This document shows, in pieces, positions 63,556-64,000 of a stretch of 64,000 nucleotides of DNA. This DNA is from Dyadobacter sp. Lineage in GTDB: Bacteria > Bacteroidota > Bacteroidia > Cytophagales > Spirosomataceae. The stretch lies in NCBI RefSeq assembly GCF_017744695.1, contig NZ_JAGIAS010000002.1, positions 124,001-188,000 on the forward strand, in the 5' to 3' direction. Position 1 is the stretch's first letter. Every line of letters starts with the position of its first letter. A program made the translations under genes and the position numbers. The notes under the pieces are model-generated. The model made no database searches, had not been told where the DNA came from, and saw nothing but the letters and a program-made list of their open reading frames with translations.

Positions 63556-64000
63556 ATGAAAGTCGAAAAAAATAGCGTTGTAGCGCTTACATATAGCCTC
63601 AGCATTCCGGACTCGGACGGCGAAACGGACGTGGTGGAAGTAGTCACTGAAAACGACCCGATGTACTTTATCCATGGTATCAGCGGACTTCCGGAAGGTT
63701 TCGAAAACAAGATCGAAGGCCTGTCGGCCGGTGATACGTTCGAATTCACAGTAGCTCCTGAGGAAGGTTACGGAGAATACGATGAAGAAGCCGTGGTAGA
63801 CCTGCCCAAATCCGTTTTCCAGAACAGCGAAGTAGACCAGAACGAGTTACTGCAAGTAGGTAACATCATCCCGATGACCAACGAAGAAGGCGAGCGTCTC
63901 CACGGCCAGATCGTCGAAATCCACGACGACGTGGTGATCATGAACTTCAACCACCCGCTCGCAGGCAAGGAAATGCATTTTGCAGGCAAAATCCTAAACG
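63556..64000 (+). CDS. SlyD-like FKBP-type peptidyl-prolyl isomerase, 3' end outside window
   Basis: The first 148 residues of a protein that continues past the window. The start MKVEKNSVVALTYSLS, the FKBP block FIHGISGLPEGFENKIEGL, APEEGYGEYDEEAV and NFNHPLAGKEMHF are characteristic of SlyD. SlyD is a cytoplasmic chaperone and prolyl isomerase; its C-terminal His-rich metal-binding tail, if present, lies beyond 64000. It is divergent from the AcpH-like gene. Confidence 0.9.
   Translation, partial: MKVEKNSVVALTYSLSIPDSDGETDVVEVVTENDPMYFIHGISGLPEGFENKIEGLSAGDTFEFTVAPEEGYGEYDEEAVVDLPKSVFQNSEVDQNELLQVGNIIPMTNEEGERLHGQIVEIHDDVVIMNFNHPLAGKEMHFAGKILN

Overview
The window comes from a bacterium of the phylum Bacteroidota, most likely order Cytophagales (a Dyadobacter/Spirosoma-like genome). 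The evidence is: two SusC/SusD outer-membrane pairs, a short 287-residue RpoD, promoters of the TTTG / TAnnTTTG type, almost no Shine-Dalgarno sequences before start codons, a balanced base composition with AT-rich spacers, and planctomycete-like proteins (DUF1501, DUF1549/DUF1553) of the kind found in free-living Cytophagales. Assignment to a genus is inference.

Layout. 1-7305: an SDR fragment, two small membrane proteins, a secreted sulfatase, a candidate structured small RNA on the minus strand (about 3003-3254), a fused trehalose-6-phosphate synthase/phosphatase, a Crp/Fnr regulator, a DinB-like protein and a small unknown. 7552-12020 (minus): a probable D-serine or D-amino-acid catabolic operon (GntP/DsdX-type permease, RidA, D-serine-dehydratase-like PLP enzyme, M19 dipeptidase); octanucleotide repeats sit in three of its spacers. 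12303-16463 (plus): gyrA and a TPR protein, followed by a zone rich in hairpins. 17042-36391 (all minus): a 19-kb nutrient-uptake locus with two SusC/SusD pairs, a DUF2231-cytochrome c-DUF1549-DUF1553 protein, a DUF1501 protein, a PVC-type dehydrogenase with a cytochrome c domain, and tandem hydroxypyruvate-isomerase-like proteins. Four of its transcription units start downstream of the same 43-bp bipartite element, so they probably form one regulon.

36971-48781 is housekeeping and envelope: an XRE regulator, dapD, gapA, trmB, folC, a TonB-like protein, an HU/SPOR membrane protein, a beta-barrel protein and a giant TPR protein. 48864-57420: a TPR lipoprotein, menD, rpoD, pnp, rpsO, an LptF/G permease and a START-like protein. 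57620-64000: tRNA-Met(CAU), an MsbA-like ABC transporter, a likely alkylation-repair group (2OG-Fe(II) oxygenase, Ada-type zinc domain, AlkA-type glycosylase), holA, an ACP phosphodiesterase-like protein and the start of a SlyD-like FKBP.

The items most worth following up are the shared promoter element of the SusCD/DUF1501 locus, the unassigned small RNA with a canonical promoter and terminator, the D-serine operon with its repeats, and the three-gene alkylation-repair group whose Ada domain seems to lack the methyl-acceptor cysteine. Protein functions are read from motifs and family memory; no database search was run.
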